DNA of 64,000 nucleotides, from contig JAQRGA010000032.1 in the NCBI GenBank assembly GCA_029237695.1, positions 124,001-188,000 on the forward strand. Direction: 5' to 3'. Position 1 is the stretch's first letter. The number at the start of each line of letters is the position of its first letter. This stretch comes from Conchocele bisecta. Taxonomy: Eukaryota > Mollusca > Bivalvia > Lucinida > Thyasiridae. Shown in pieces: positions 44,411-54,031 of this stretch. A program made the translations under genes and the position numbers. Below the pieces are notes generated by a model. It saw only the letters and a list, made by a program, of their open reading frames with translations. It made no database searches and had not been told where the DNA came from.

Positions 44411-45196
44411 ATGGCAATTGGATTAGTGGGACAAAAATTAGGAATGACACGCATTTTGTCTGATGATGGCTTAGCAACTGCTGTAAGTGTTATTAAAATT
44501 GAAACTAATCGTGTTGTTCAAACAAAAACGGTAGAAGTAGATGGCTATAGTGCAGTGCAAATTACTACTGGCACTAAAGTTAACAAGAAGGGCGAAGCTA
44601 AAGTGCGTCATGTTTCAGCAGCAGCTAAAGGTCATTATGCAAAAGCTTCACAAGATATTGGCTTAGGTCTTTGGGAATTCAGAGCGAATATTGATGAAAT
44701 TGCAGATGTAAAAAATTTTGATTCATCAATTTTTGGCGCAGGCCAGTATGTTGATGTTACTGGGCAATCTAAAGGTAAGGGTTATCAGGGTGGTGTAAAG
44801 CGTCATAATTTCTCGATGCAAGATGCAACACATGGTAATTCAATTTCTCACAGAGCGATTGGATCTACTGGACAGTGTCAAGATCCTGGCCGTGTATTTA
44901 AAGGTAAGAAAATGGCTGGACATATGGGCAATGAACAAGTTACTGAAGAGTGCCTAGAGATTATTAGAGTTGATAATGACAGAAATTTATTGTTGGTTAA
45001 AGGCGCAATTCCTGGTTTTAAAAGTGGCTTTGTTAAAGTTATTTTATCTACTAAGAAAGATAAAATTAATAATGACATTAGTAAGCAGATTAAAGAGCTT
45101 GGTGATGCAGATAGGTTGCATAAAGAAGAAGCTAAAGTAACAACAGAAGTGCAAACTGAAGCCAAAGATAATTCTGTACCAAAAACAGTAGAATAA
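44411..45196 (+). CDS. rplC: Ribosomal protein L3 with long C-terminal tail
   Basis: L3 starts 50S assembly and reaches the peptidyl-transferase centre with its long loop. MAIGLVGQKLGMTRI is the standard start; DATHGNSISHRAIGS and FKGKKMAGHMG form the loop, including the region methylated by PrmB in E. coli. The L3 fold ends near residue 210. A further 50 residues rich in Lys, Glu and Asp (KDKINNDISKQIKELGDADR onward) form a tail that ordinary L3 lacks. The frame is clean. Confidence 0.96.
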   Translation: MAIGLVGQKLGMTRILSDDGLATAVSVIKIETNRVVQTKTVEVDGYSAVQITTGTKVNKKGEAKVRHVSAAAKGHYAKASQDIGLGLWEFRANIDEIADVKNFDSSIFGAGQYVDVTGQSKGKGYQGGVKRHNFSMQDATHGNSISHRAIGSTGQCQDPGRVFKGKKMAGHMGNEQVTEECLEIIRVDNDRNLLLVKGAIPGFKSGFVKVILSTKKDKINNDISKQIKELGDADRLHKEEAKVTTEVQTEAKDNSVPKTVE

Positions 45197-45205
45197 GGGT
45201 TTAAG

Positions 45206-45820
45206 ATGAAATTAGAAGTATTAAATATAAACACCAATAAGTCCACTTCTACTGAAGTATCAGACAAGGTTTTTGCTAGAGATTACAACCACTCATTGGT
45301 TCACCAAGTAACAACAGCTTATATAGCTACTGGCCGTCAAGGATCTAAAGCACAAAAGAATCGTTCAGCTGTTAGTGGTGGTGGCAAGAAACCTTGGGCA
45401 CAGAAAGGCACAGGTCGTGCTCGTGCTGGTACTTCTCGTGGCCCTATTTGGCGCTCAGGTGGAGTGACATTTGCTGCGCAGCCAAGAAGTTACGCACAGA
45501 AAGTTAATAAGAAAATGTACAAAGGTGCAATTAGTATTATTTTTTCTGAGTTAGTTCGTACTGAGCGTTTAAAAGTAGTTAAAGAATTTGATATTAAAGA
45601 TGAAAAAACAAAAAATATAACTTCATTACTTAAAACACTAGATGTAAAAAATGCCTTATTAATGACAGATGAATTGGATGAAAATTTATATCTTTCTTCA
45701 CGTAATTTATATCATATTGGTGTTTGTGATACACAAAGTATCGATCCAGTTAGTTTGATTGGTTATGAAAATATTGTAATTACTGAAGTAGCATTGAAGA
45801 AAGTAGAAGGCATGTTATGA
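45206..45820 (+). CDS. rplD: Ribosomal protein L4
   Basis: L4 binds 23S rRNA early in 50S assembly and, in E. coli, represses the S10 operon. The conserved loop [20 protein letters not shown] and the C-terminal domain are intact. Length is 204 residues. The stop overlaps the rplW start codon. No clear S10 leader hairpin can be judged because rpsJ and its upstream region are noisy. Confidence 0.96.
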   Translation: MKLEVLNINTNKSTSTEVSDKVFARDYNHSLVHQVTTAYIATGRQGSKAQKNRSAVSGGGKKPWAQKGTGRARAGTSRGPIWRSGGVTFAAQPRSYAQKVNKKMYKGAISIIFSELVRTERLKVVKEFDIKDEKTKNITSLLKTLDVKNALLMTDELDENLYLSSRNLYHIGVCDTQSIDPVSLIGYENIVITEVALKKVEGML

Positions 45821-46107
45821 ATCAAGAAAAAATATTAAAAACCTTATTAGCACCTATTGTTTCAGAGAAGACATCGGTATTGTCAGCACAAAATCAATAT
45901 GTATTTAAAGTACGTGTTGACAGTAATAAGAAAGAAATTAAAACAGCTGTTGAATCACTATTTGGCGTTACGGTAGAAAATGTAACGACCTCTATTATAA
46001 AAGGCAAGAAAAAAGTATTTAAAGGTAAGATCGGCAGTCGTGCAAATTGGAAAAAGGCAACAGTAAAAGTGTCTGAAGGCCAAATGATTGATGTTACCGC
46101 ATCTTAA
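45817..46107 (+). CDS. rplW: Ribosomal protein L23
   Basis: L23 sits at the exit tunnel and docks trigger factor and [23 protein letters not shown] and [20 protein letters not shown] are diagnostic. It is 96 residues long. ATG overlaps the TGA of rplD by two bases. Confidence 0.96.
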   Translation: MNQEKILKTLLAPIVSEKTSVLSAQNQYVFKVRVDSNKKEIKTAVESLFGVTVENVTTSIIKGKKKVFKGKIGSRANWKKATVKVSEGQMIDVTAS

Positions 46108-46118
46108 AGAGATAAATT

Positions 46119-46946
46119 ATGGCACAAGTAATTAAAAAAAAACCAACATCACCTGGCAGAAGATTTGTTGTTAGTATTGTTGATAAAGATTTATATAATG
46201 GTGCACCTTATGCGCCATTAACACAAAGCAAAAATAGAATTAATGGTCGTAATAATCGAGGTAAGATTACTGTTCGCCATAAAGGTGGCGGTCACAAACG
46301 TCGTTATCGTGTTATTGATTTTAAGCGCAATAAAGATGATATTACTGCAAAAATTGAGCGCTTAGAATACGACCCAAGTCGTAGTGCTAATATTGCTTTG
46401 GTTTTGTATGCAGATGGCGAACGTAAGTATATTATTGCTCCAAACGGTTTAAAAGTAGGCAATGAAATTATTTCTGGTAGCAGTGTTGCTATTAAAACAG
46501 GTAATGTAATGCCATGTATAAATATTCCATTAGGTGGTGTAATTCACTGCATAGAGCTTAAACCAGGTAAGGGTGCACAAATGGCTCGTAGCGCTGGTAC
46601 TTCAGCGCAATTAATTGCAAAAGAAAGGGGCTATGTTACTTTAAGATTGCGCTCTGGCGAAGTTCGTAAAATTTTATCAGAGTGTCGTGCAACTATTGGA
46701 GAAGTGTCTAAGAAAGAACACAGTTTAAGAAAATTAGGTAAAGCTGGTGCAGCACGTTGGAGAGGTGTTAGACCTACTGTTCGTGGCGTTGTAATGAATC
46801 CAGTTGATCATCCACATGGTGGTGGAGAAGGCAAAATAGTGGTGGTCGTCCATTCCAGTTTTCCTTGGGGAACGCCAACTAAGGCTACAAAAAAAACGCA
46901 GCAATAAGCGTAGCCGAAAATTATCGTACGTCTTAGAAATAAATAA
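46119..46946 (+). CDS. rplB: Ribosomal protein L2, C-terminal frameshift
   Basis: L2 is needed for subunit joining and peptidyl transfer. The clean frame covers about 245 residues with [20 protein letters not shown] and [16 protein letters not shown], which holds the conserved His of the catalytic-site loop. Three indels after 46830 scramble the last 30 residues. NSGGRHP, PWGTPTKG and a final IVRLRNK can still be traced to TAA at 46946. This marks the border of a noisy patch. Confidence 0.94.
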
Positions 46947-46954
46947 GGATAATT

Positions 46955-47226
46955 ATGGCTAGATCATTAAGAAAGGGTCCGTGTGTTGACGGCATTTTTA
47001 ATTAAAGAAAGTATTATAGCTCAAGAAAATAACGATAGAAAACCAATTAAAATCTTGTCTCGTCGTTCAGTATTGTGCTGAAATGATTGGCTTAAACAAT
47101 CGCAGTGCAACAATTGGTAGGGAACATATCCCAGTGTCAATTAATGAGCAAATGATTGGTCATAAATTAGGTGAGTTTGCAACAACTAGAACATTTGTTG
47201 CGCATTCAGGTGACCGTAAAGCGTAA
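46955..47226 (+). pseudogene. rpsS: Ribosomal protein S19, N-terminal half frameshifted
   Basis: S19 pairs with S13 in the 30S head. The start MARSLRKGP is correct. After two or three indels the end [20 protein letters not shown] and AHSGDRKA is clean. It continues the S10 operon order between rplB and rplV. Confidence 0.92.
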
Positions 47227-47238
47227 CACAAGGATGAT

Positions 47239-47568
47239 ATGAAAATGAAAGAAATTAAGGCAGTACATAAATATGCAAAAACCTCAGCTTTTAAAGCGCG
47301 ATTGATAGCTGATCAAATTCGTTTAAAGCCGATAGAAGAGGCGCTTAACATTTTGTCGTTTAGCAATAAGAAAGCATCAGTACTTGTAAAAAAGGTATTA
47401 AATTCAGCGATTTCAAATGCTGAGAATAATAATGGTTTAGATATTGATGAATTAAAAGTGAGTAGTGTTTATATTGACGAAGGATCAACAATGAAAAGAA
47501 TTCGTCCTAGGGCAAAAGGTAGGGCGAATCGTATTTTAAAAAGAACAAGCCATATTACAGTTGCGTAA
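47239..47568 (+). CDS. rplV: Ribosomal protein L22
   Basis: L22 lines the exit tunnel. The frame is clean, 109 residues, with [16 protein letters not shown] and the beta-hairpin loop [20 protein letters not shown] that narrows the tunnel. Confidence 0.96.
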   Translation: MKMKEIKAVHKYAKTSAFKARLIADQIRLKPIEEALNILSFSNKKASVLVKKVLNSAISNAENNNGLDIDELKVSSVYIDEGSTMKRIRPRAKGRANRILKRTSHITVA

Positions 47569-47582
47569 AGTTTAGGTTAATT

Positions 47583-48265
47583 ATGGGGTCAAAAAGTAAC
47601 TCCAAAAAGGTAAGATAGAATAGTTTAAAGATGGGATCTAAGTGGTATGCGAATTCCCAAGACTATCCTAAGTATTTATTGTCTGATATAGAGGTTAGAG
47701 ATTTTTTATTTGAAAAACTAAAATCTGCTTCTGTTAGCCGTATCCAAATTGAACGCTTAGCAAATAACGCTAAAATAACTATTCATACTGCCCGCCCAGG
47801 TATTGTGATTGGTAAAAAAGGTGCTGATATTGAAGAGTTAAAATCTATTATTGCTAAAATAATGAATATGTCGGTACACATTAATATTGAAGAAATTAAG
47901 AAGCCAGAGTTAGACTCACGTTTGGTGGCAGAAAATATTGCGCAACAGTTAGAAAAGCGTGTGATGTATAGTCGTTGCAGTTTTTAAGGCGGGTATTAGT
48001 CAATGCAAACACGTTTTGAGGTGCGCAAAATGGCATTTAAAAGTCATGGTATTAGTGGTCGTTTTAAATGGTGCAGAAATTTGCACGTTTGAGTTGGGTA
48101 TTTCGCGGAAGGGTTATTCGGTTTGTGCCATTAACATACATGGTTGCGAGAGCGGGATGTTGATTATGCAACATTATGGTTGCAAAGTTACACATTATGG
48201 CGTGATTGGTATCAATAAAGTTTGGATTTTTAAATGGTGAAATTTGTTTTTAGACCTATAAGAAA
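47583..48265 (+). pseudogene. rpsC: Ribosomal protein S3, frameshifted at both ends
   Basis: S3 guards the mRNA entry tunnel with S4 and S5. The start MGSKSNSKKV stands for MGQKVHPKG with errors. The middle is clean: [20 protein letters not shown] and the KH-domain loop [14 protein letters not shown]. After 47985 the C-terminal domain is broken, with HTLR/DYAT and GVIGI-KVWIF pieces at the end. Confidence 0.92.
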
Positions 48266-48373
48266 GGTACGTTTAGATTGATAAGTTGCTCATCGCGGCG
48301 GCTACGCTACTAACCAAAATTGTTAAAAAAAAAAAAAAAAAAAAAACAAAAAAAAAATAAAGGATTTATACAA

Positions 48374-48855
48374 ATGTTTACAACCTAAGCGGCAAAAACC
48401 AAAAGAAGAAAAATGATGAAAGGCCGGTCCGTAACGTGGTTTGGGCTATTAGTCATTAATGGTTGAGTTTTCTTTTGGCGGACAATCGGTCTACAAGCTG
48501 TAGGCCGTATGTCGCATTGGACTGCAAGACAAATTGAATGCTTGCTCGTAGAGAGATGAGGAGCGATGGACAAACGTCATGTAAAGGCGGCTAATGGGTA
48601 AGATTTTGGATTTCGTGTAGTTTCCAGATAAACTACTTATTAGCTAAAAAAATCCATTGAAGAAGTACGTATGGGAAAGGGAAAGGTCAAAGGGCAGGGT
48701 TGGAATATTGGGTTGCCACAAATCAAAACCAGGGTCAAATGTTATTTGGAAATTGCAAGGTGTTGATGAAAATAGTTGCAAGAGAGGCATTTTCAACTTG
48801 CTGCAGGCCTAAGATTACAGTTTAAAGACAAAGGTTTATTTTAAAAGGATGGCAA
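48374..48855 (+). pseudogene. rplP: Ribosomal protein L16, many frameshifts
   Basis: L16 shapes the A-site of the 50S subunit. Readable pieces: LQPKRQKPKKK near the start, GLQAVGRMSHWTARQIE at 48495-48540, RHVK, PDKL/P, and EVRMGKGKG near 48665. AREAFSTCCRP stands for the AREAFRLAAAKLP-like end. It is preceded by an A-run of about 35 bases interrupted by one C (48324-48358), which is also suspect. Confidence 0.85.
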
Positions 48856-48860
48856 TGTAA

Positions 48861-49046
48861 ATGAACGTAAAAGAATTAAGAAAACAAGATATCCTTGCGC
48901 TTAATGACACTTTAATGGATCTTTTAAAGAAGCACTTTGAATTGCGTATGGGCACACAAAAGTGCGCGAGTTAGATGATTGCATCAAAAGTTGTTGAGAA
49001 AATGTCAGAAAAGATCCAATTGCAACAGGGTTTTTTTAAAAACTAA
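48861..49046 (+). pseudogene. rpmC: Ribosomal protein L29, frameshifted
   Basis: L29 sits by the exit tunnel. MNVKELRKQDILALNDTLMD and LLKKHFELRM are clean across one shift, then the end QLQQGFFKN appears after further indels. Expected size is about 63 residues. Confidence 0.88.
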
Positions 49047-49088
49047 TTATTAAAGGTGTCTGTGATGGGTGTGTAAAGCGAGGAATGC

Positions 49089-49384
49089 ATGAGCAAAGAA
49101 TAAAGTAAGTAAACGGAACGCGTATTGACAGGTAAATGTTGTTAAACAATGGTCGTGATAAAACTATTGCCATTTATGTATTGAGAGTATAAAGTTCGTC
49201 ATCCAATTTATTATGAAAATTACTATTAAATCCGTAGCACGAAAGATTTCATGCCGCATGACGAAAAAAAATGAAGTGATGGGATGTAGGGAGGACATTA
49301 GTAAGAGTGGTAGAGGTGAAGCCATTATTTTCTAAGGACTAAGTGTTGGGCCATTTACTAGGGGGTGAAGTCTTGAAAAATTAG
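49089..49384 (+). pseudogene. rpsQ: Ribosomal protein S17, frameshifted
   Basis: S17 is a primary 16S-binding protein. RTRVLTGK-like and VNNGRDKTIA near the start are readable. Next come VRHPIY (49196) and IKSTKFHAHDE-like residues near 49240, then RVVE-KPLS. At least eight indels. The order rpmC-rpsQ-rplN is as expected. Confidence 0.85.
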
Positions 49385-49431
49385 TGCTACTGTTGGATTA
49401 ATTAAAGCATATTAAAAAGAGAATAAAGACC

Positions 49432-49848
49432 ATGATTTCAAATGCAAACAAAACTTCATTATTGCTTGGATTAACCAGCTGGTGGCGTCAAAGCTAATGT
49501 ATATTAAAGTACTGGGTGGCTCTCTAAGGCGTCGTTATGCAAAATATTGGCGATGATTAATTTGAAAGTTAGTAATTTAAACGAGGCCGCGCCCCGTACT
49601 AAAGTAAAAAAAGGTCGATTGTGTATGAGCGGCCGTTGTTGTTCTGCTTCAGCAACTAAGGTGTTCGTTCGCAGGAGACGGTTAGCGTTTATTCGTTTCG
49701 ATAACTAATGCAGTTTGTATTTTATTGAACTCAAAACCTGTTGAACCAAGTAGGTTACAACGTATTTTCGGCCCTGCGACAAACGTGTAATTATCGTGGC
49801 GGCGACAATTTATGAAAATTGTTTGCACTAGCGCCAGAGGTGTTGTAA
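49432..49848 (+). pseudogene. rplN: Ribosomal protein L14, many frameshifts
   Basis: L14 bridges the two subunits. Pieces in order: MISNANK for MIQMQTKL, GGVKANV-IKVLGG, RRRYA-IGD, EAAPRTKVKKG near 49590, IRFDDNA near 49700, RIFGPA near 49765 and the end LAPEVL followed by TAA. The stop overlaps the rplX start. Confidence 0.87.
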
Positions 49849-50233
49849 TGAATAAGAAGGAATCATAAGGTAAAAATGAATGAGGTAATAATTTTGGTTT
49901 GCTGGCAAAGATAAAGGCTCTAAGGTATTAGTAACAAGATTTTAATTAATAATTAAATAAGTTGTAGGTTGAGGGCGGGGTTTAAATTTGCTTGTAAAGA
50001 AACCAAAATGTTTAAGCCAAACCCAAAATGCTGGTGTAGTAGGTCGGGAAGGTATTAAGATACAGGAAAATGTCCAATTGGGATGTTTCAAATATAGCAA
50101 ATCTACAATACCAAAAACAAAAAAAAAGCAGAATAATGGTTGGTCATGCGTATTGATAAAGATGGCAAGAATAAAAGAAAGATTTTTTTAAATCAAACGG
50201 TTGGATTCAATTCGTTTGTTTGGAAACAGTTTA
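49848..50233 (+). pseudogene. rplX: Ribosomal protein L24, many frameshifts
   Basis: L24 begins 50S assembly. Readable are KGDEVIIL-like and GKDKGSKG-like pieces near 49900, KKPKCLSQTQNAGVVG for the KHVKPNP-AGVVG stretch, and an ending HAYR/RIDKDGK. The frame drifts several times; the end is approximate. Confidence 0.8.
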
Positions 50234-50244
50234 AGGAAAAAACC

Positions 50245-50783
50245 GTGGCTAGATTACAAGAACAATATAGAAAAGAAATTCTACCAGCTCTACAGAAAGA
50301 GTTGAGTAAGAAAAATCCAATGGCAGTGCCTAAGATTGTAAAAATTACTATTAATATGGGCTTAGGTAGTGCATTAGGCGATAAGAAGATTTTGCAAAAT
50401 GCAGTAGAAGAAATGAGCTTAATTGCTGGTCAAAAGCCAATAATATGTATGGCGCGTAAATCAGTAGCAAGCTTCAAGTTAAGAGAAGGTAGTGCGATTG
50501 GCTGTAAAGTAACATTGCGTAAAGAAAAAATGTATGAATTTTTAGATCGTTTGGTTAATATTGTGATCCCACGTATTCGTGATTTTCGTGGTTTAAATAG
50601 TAATCTTTCGATGCCGTGGATAACTACAATAGGGCCTTAACCGAGCAAATTGTATTTCCTGAAATTGATTTTGAAAAAGTAACAAGAGTACGTGGCATGG
50701 ATATTGCTATTACCACTACTGCACAAAATGATTATGATGCTAAGAAGTTATTAGTAATGTTTAATTTTCCATTTAAAGCTTAA
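50245..50783 (+). CDS. rplE: Ribosomal protein L5, C-terminal frameshift
   Basis: L5 binds 5S rRNA. The start is GTG (after AAGGAAA), giving [16 protein letters not shown], the usual L5 start. [36 protein letters not shown] and RIRDFRGLN are clean. One indel near 50615 shifts to the ending [15 protein letters not shown] then FNFPFKA and TAA at 50783. Confidence 0.95.
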
Positions 50784-50804
50784 AAACAAGAGGAATAAAG
50801 AAAA

Positions 50805-51110
50805 ATGGCTAAAAAATCCATGATAAATAGAGACACCAAGCGTACAAAATTAGTTGAAAAATATCGGCTCAATCGTCTTGAGTTAAAGAAAATTATTAAG
50901 AGTGTAAAACATTCTGATGAAGAACGCTTTCAAGCAATGATTAAGTTGCAAGCGTTACCTCGTGATGCCTCGCCGACAAGGCAACGTAATCGTTGTGGTT
51001 TAACTGGTCGTCCACATGGTTTTTACCGTAAGTTTGGCTTGGCTAGAATTAAATTAAGGGAGCGCACTATGAATGGCGAAGTTCCTGGTTTATCTAAAGC
51101 AAGTTGGTAG
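50805..51110 (+). CDS. rpsN: Ribosomal protein S14
   Basis: S14 is a 30S head protein. The frame is clean, 101 residues, of the zinc-free long type, with [20 protein letters not shown] and the end [13 protein letters not shown]. Confidence 0.96.
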   Translation: MAKKSMINRDTKRTKLVEKYRLNRLELKKIIKSVKHSDEERFQAMIKLQALPRDASPTRQRNRCGLTGRPHGFYRKFGLARIKLRERTMNGEVPGLSKASW

Positions 51111-51122
51111 GAGGTTATTGAT

Positions 51123-51518
51123 ATGAGTATGTCTGATCCAGTTGCTGATATGTTGACACGCATTCGTAATGCACACATGGTTAAAAAGAAAGAAGTTAAT
51201 ATGCCAGCATCAAATTTAAAGTTTGCAATTGCTAGTGTTATGCAGCAAGAAGGCTACATAGAATCATTTAGTGTGGCAGGTGAAAAAGCAGATAAAACTT
51301 TAACTATTAAGTTGAAATATTATGACGATAAGCCAGTTATCAATTTATTAGAAAGAATTTCAAAGCCAAGCTTACGTGTTTATGCAAAAAGTACTGAAAT
51401 GCCAAATATTATGAACGGTTTAGGCGTCGTTATTGTTTCAACACCTAAAGGTGTAATGACTGGTCAAAATGCAAAAACACAAAATATAGGTGGTGAAGTT
51501 TTGTGCAGTGTTTTTTAA
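51123..51518 (+). CDS. rpsH: Ribosomal protein S8
   Basis: S8 binds the central 16S domain and in E. coli represses the spc operon by binding near the rplE start. [20 protein letters not shown] and [20 protein letters not shown] are standard. The frame is clean, 131 residues. An unusual gap follows before rplF. Confidence 0.96.
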   Translation: MSMSDPVADMLTRIRNAHMVKKKEVNMPASNLKFAIASVMQQEGYIESFSVAGEKADKTLTIKLKYYDDKPVINLLERISKPSLRVYAKSTEMPNIMNGLGVVIVSTPKGVMTGQNAKTQNIGGEVLCSVF

Positions 51519-51798
51519 TATAGCTCTGAATAACTATGATAAATTACGATAACAATGATTTTTTAAATGATAAGATATTTTGTGCAGAGGTAGTTATTGT
51601 TATCTCAATTAAAATAATGCAGTTATTTAAAATTTGTTTAAAAACTAAATGGCAAGCTTTAAAGTCATCATTTATGACATTAAGCTTTTTGTTGTTAACT
51701 ATTGTTAGTAACTGCAAATATTATTTTGTAGTTAATGGCTTTAAAAGTTTGCGTAACCTTACTATAGTTACCCAAGCTATACTATAAGGAGTTATAAA
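51519..51798 (+). other. 280-base insertion between rpsH and rplF with a short ORF
   Basis: In other bacteria these genes are separated by about ten bases. Here clean sequence holds an 83-codon frame at 51536-51787 (start MINYDNNDFLNDK, one hydrophobic segment SFLLLTIVSNCKYYF) that ends 11 bases before rplF. No ribosome-binding site precedes its ATG and I know no relative. It could be untranslated spacer with an internal promoter. Confidence 0.5.
51757..51789 (+). promoter_or_regulatory. Imperfect hairpin covering the rplF ribosome-binding site
   Basis: CCTTA and TATAG on the left can pair with CTATA and TAAGG on the right around a nine-base loop, with one bulge. The right arm contains the AAGG of the rplF Shine-Dalgarno sequence, so the fold would hide it. 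AT-rich sequence folds easily by chance. Confidence 0.3.
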
Positions 51799-52344
51799 AT
51801 GTCTAGAGTTGCAAAAGTACCAATAGAAATTTCAGCTGGTGTTGAAGTTTTGATAAATGATTCTATAATGGTTGTTAAAGGTAAGTTAGGTCAAATGCAG
51901 ATGGAAATTCATCCATCAGTTGTTGTTACTAATATAGAAAATATTTTGACATTTGATATTGCTAAGGTTGATAAAAAAGATGAAAAAAAAGCATGGGCAC
52001 AAGCAGGCACTGCAAGAGCAAATTCTGCTAACCTTATTAAAGGTGTTTTGGGTGGGTGGGAGAAGACATTAACCCTTATCGGTGTTGGTTATCGTGCAAA
52101 AGTAATGGGAAGAGTTATAGATTTAATGCTAGGTTTTTCTCATCCAGTTAAGTATAACTTACCAGAAGGCATTACTGCTGAGACACCTTCGCAAACTGAG
52201 ATTGTTGTAAAAGGTATGGATAAACAAAAAGTAGGCCAAGTGGCCGCTGAGATTCGTGCTTATCGTCCACCAGAGCCTTATAAAGGTAAAGGCGTGCGTT
52301 ACACTGATGAATATGTGGTTCGTAAAGAAGCTAAGAAAAAATAA
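51799..52344 (+). CDS. rplF: Ribosomal protein L6
   Basis: L6 binds near the sarcin-ricin loop of 23S rRNA. MSRVAKVPIEISAGVEV and the C-terminal PPEPYKGKGVRYTDEYVVRK are diagnostic. The frame is clean, 181 residues, with a good AAGGAG before the ATG. Confidence 0.96.
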   Translation: MSRVAKVPIEISAGVEVLINDSIMVVKGKLGQMQMEIHPSVVVTNIENILTFDIAKVDKKDEKKAWAQAGTARANSANLIKGVLGGWEKTLTLIGVGYRAKVMGRVIDLMLGFSHPVKYNLPEGITAETPSQTEIVVKGMDKQKVGQVAAEIRAYRPPEPYKGKGVRYTDEYVVRKEAKKK

Positions 52345-52357
52345 TTAAGGTATTGAT

Positions 52358-52699
52358 ATGAAACTTTCAAAAAAACAAGCTCGTTTAAGAAGGGCAACTA
52401 AATTTAGAGCTAAGCATGCGGGCAAAGGTATTGAGCGTTTATGCGTTTACAAGACGTCTCAACATATTTATGCACAAATTATTAGTGTTTGTGGGGCTAA
52501 AACTTTGGTTTACGCATCTAGTTTGAGAGAAAAAAATGGTGGTAATGTAGCAGCAGCAACGAAGATTGGCGCTGAGATTGCTAAAGCAGCAAAAATAAAA
52601 AAAGTAACTAAAGTTGCCTTTGATCGTTCTGGTTTTAAGTACCATGGTCGTGTTAAAGCGTTAGCTGAGGCAGCAAGAGAAGGTGGATTAGACTTCTAA
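52358..52699 (+). CDS. rplR: Ribosomal protein L18
   Basis: L18 carries 5S rRNA with L5. [40 protein letters not shown] and the end GGLDF are typical. The frame is clean, 113 residues. Confidence 0.96.
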   Translation: MKLSKKQARLRRATKFRAKHAGKGIERLCVYKTSQHIYAQIISVCGAKTLVYASSLREKNGGNVAAATKIGAEIAKAAKIKKVTKVAFDRSGFKYHGRVKALAEAAREGGLDF

Positions 52700-52742
52700 T
52701 AAAGTAGTTTAAATTTTTAAAATATAAAAAATAGGCGTAAAA

Positions 52743-53276
52743 ATGGCAAATTTTAGAAAAAATAATAAAGATGAAGATAATGACTATATTGAAAAATTGG
52801 TTAATATTCGTCGCGTTGTAAAAGTAGTTAATGGCGGCCGTTATATTTGGCTTCTCTGCATTGTTGTTGGTTGGTGATGGAAATGGTTAAAGTAGGTTAT
52901 AGCAACTGGTAAGGCACGTGAAAGTGCCGTTGCTATTCAAAAGCAATGACAAAGCAAAAAGATCGGATGAAGAGTGGAGACACTTAAAACAGCACGCTTT
53001 ACTATTCTATTACTTCAAATGTTGGGGCAGCTAAGGTTTTATATGCAGCCTGCTCAGATAGGCACTGGTGTTATTGTGGCGTCTGCCAATGCGTAGTGTA
53101 TTGGAAAGCGGTTGGTGTGCATAATATTCTTGCTTAATGCAATGGTACGAGTAATCTATCGTGTTGTTCGTGCAACTATGAGGGTTTTTAACGTCAATGT
53201 CATATTCCACAGTTAGTAGCAATGGGTAAGGCGTGGTGGTAAAACTGTTGAAGAAATTATGGAGAAGTATGGCTGA
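52743..53276 (+). pseudogene. rpsE: Ribosomal protein S5, frameshifted
   Basis: S5 shapes the mRNA entry and decoding accuracy. The first 35 residues are clean (KNNKDEDNDYIEKLVNIRRV). Then the frame breaks, with ATGKARE-AVAIQK near 52900, a NVGAAKV-YMQPA stretch near 53020 and GVHNILA near 53115. The end GKTVEEIMEKYG overlaps the next start. Confidence 0.9.
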
Positions 53277-53581
53277 AGAGAAAAAAGTTCGACTAAAAAA
53301 AATCACATGTATTAAGACCAACAGTCACTAAAAGCGCAGTTTGTAGCATCTAAAAAAGCCTGTAATTAAAAAATATCGATAAAGAAAAATATGTAAGCGG
53401 GACCATTGTAAGGAGTTTTTATGGTCGCTGCCATAACACGTGCAAACGGTAATAGGTTTGGTTGAAGCGTATCAACCACACAGTGGAGTTTATTAATACA
53501 CCTGAGGTAATGGGTATGATTAATAAAGATTTCTTACTTACTTAAAGTAAAGAACTAGGTTATGACTATTATGCATTTTAA
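53269..53581 (+). pseudogene. rpmD: Ribosomal protein L30, frameshifted, with N-terminal extension
   Basis: The L30 core is clear near the 3' end: LKRINHTVEFINTPEVMGMI in broken frame at 53460-53525, preceded by IVRSFYGR and NTRA-VIGL. Ahead of it lies a lysine-rich stretch starting MAEEKKVRLKK from an ATG that overlaps the rpsE stop. Normal L30 has about 60 residues; this would have about 95. The extension looks continuous with the gene, but noise prevents certainty. Confidence 0.7.
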
Positions 53582-54020
53582 ATACATTTAAACACCTGCA
53601 GAAGGTGAAAAAAAAACCAAAAAGAGCGTTTTGGCCGTGGGATTGGGTAGCGCTTTGGTAAAACTTGTGGTCGGTGGTCACAAAGGTTTCCCCCAAAAAT
53701 CCCGCTCAGGTGGCTCTACAAAAATCGGCGCCTTTGAATGGTGGTCAGTGACATTAAGGCGTCGCCTTCCTAAGGTTTGGTTTTTCATCTCGTGTTTCAA
53801 ATTATCACTTCCCAAGTAAACTATCGGATCAATAGCTAGAAGAAGTAAAAATTACTGAATGTGTATTAAAGAAAACACACTTGGTGACTAAGAATATTAG
53901 CGGTTAAAGTTATGCTTTCTGGCAAGTAATAATAGGAGCGGTAAACTTTAATAGGTATTAAAGCAACTAAAGGCGCAAAAATAGCTATTGAGGCTGTGCT
54001 AAAGCGGGTAAAGATTAACG
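53571..54020 (+). pseudogene. rplO: Ribosomal protein L15, frameshifted
   Basis: L15 joins late in 50S assembly. Pieces: MHFKYI-TPAEG, then GRGIGSGFGKTCGRGHKG across frames near 53630-53690, QKSRSGGSTKIG, LRRRLPKVGF-like, FHFPSKLSDQ-like, and IKATKGAKIAIEA near 53960. The gly/lys-rich N-terminal half is typical. Confidence 0.88.
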
Positions 54021-54031
54021 AGGTAAAGCTT

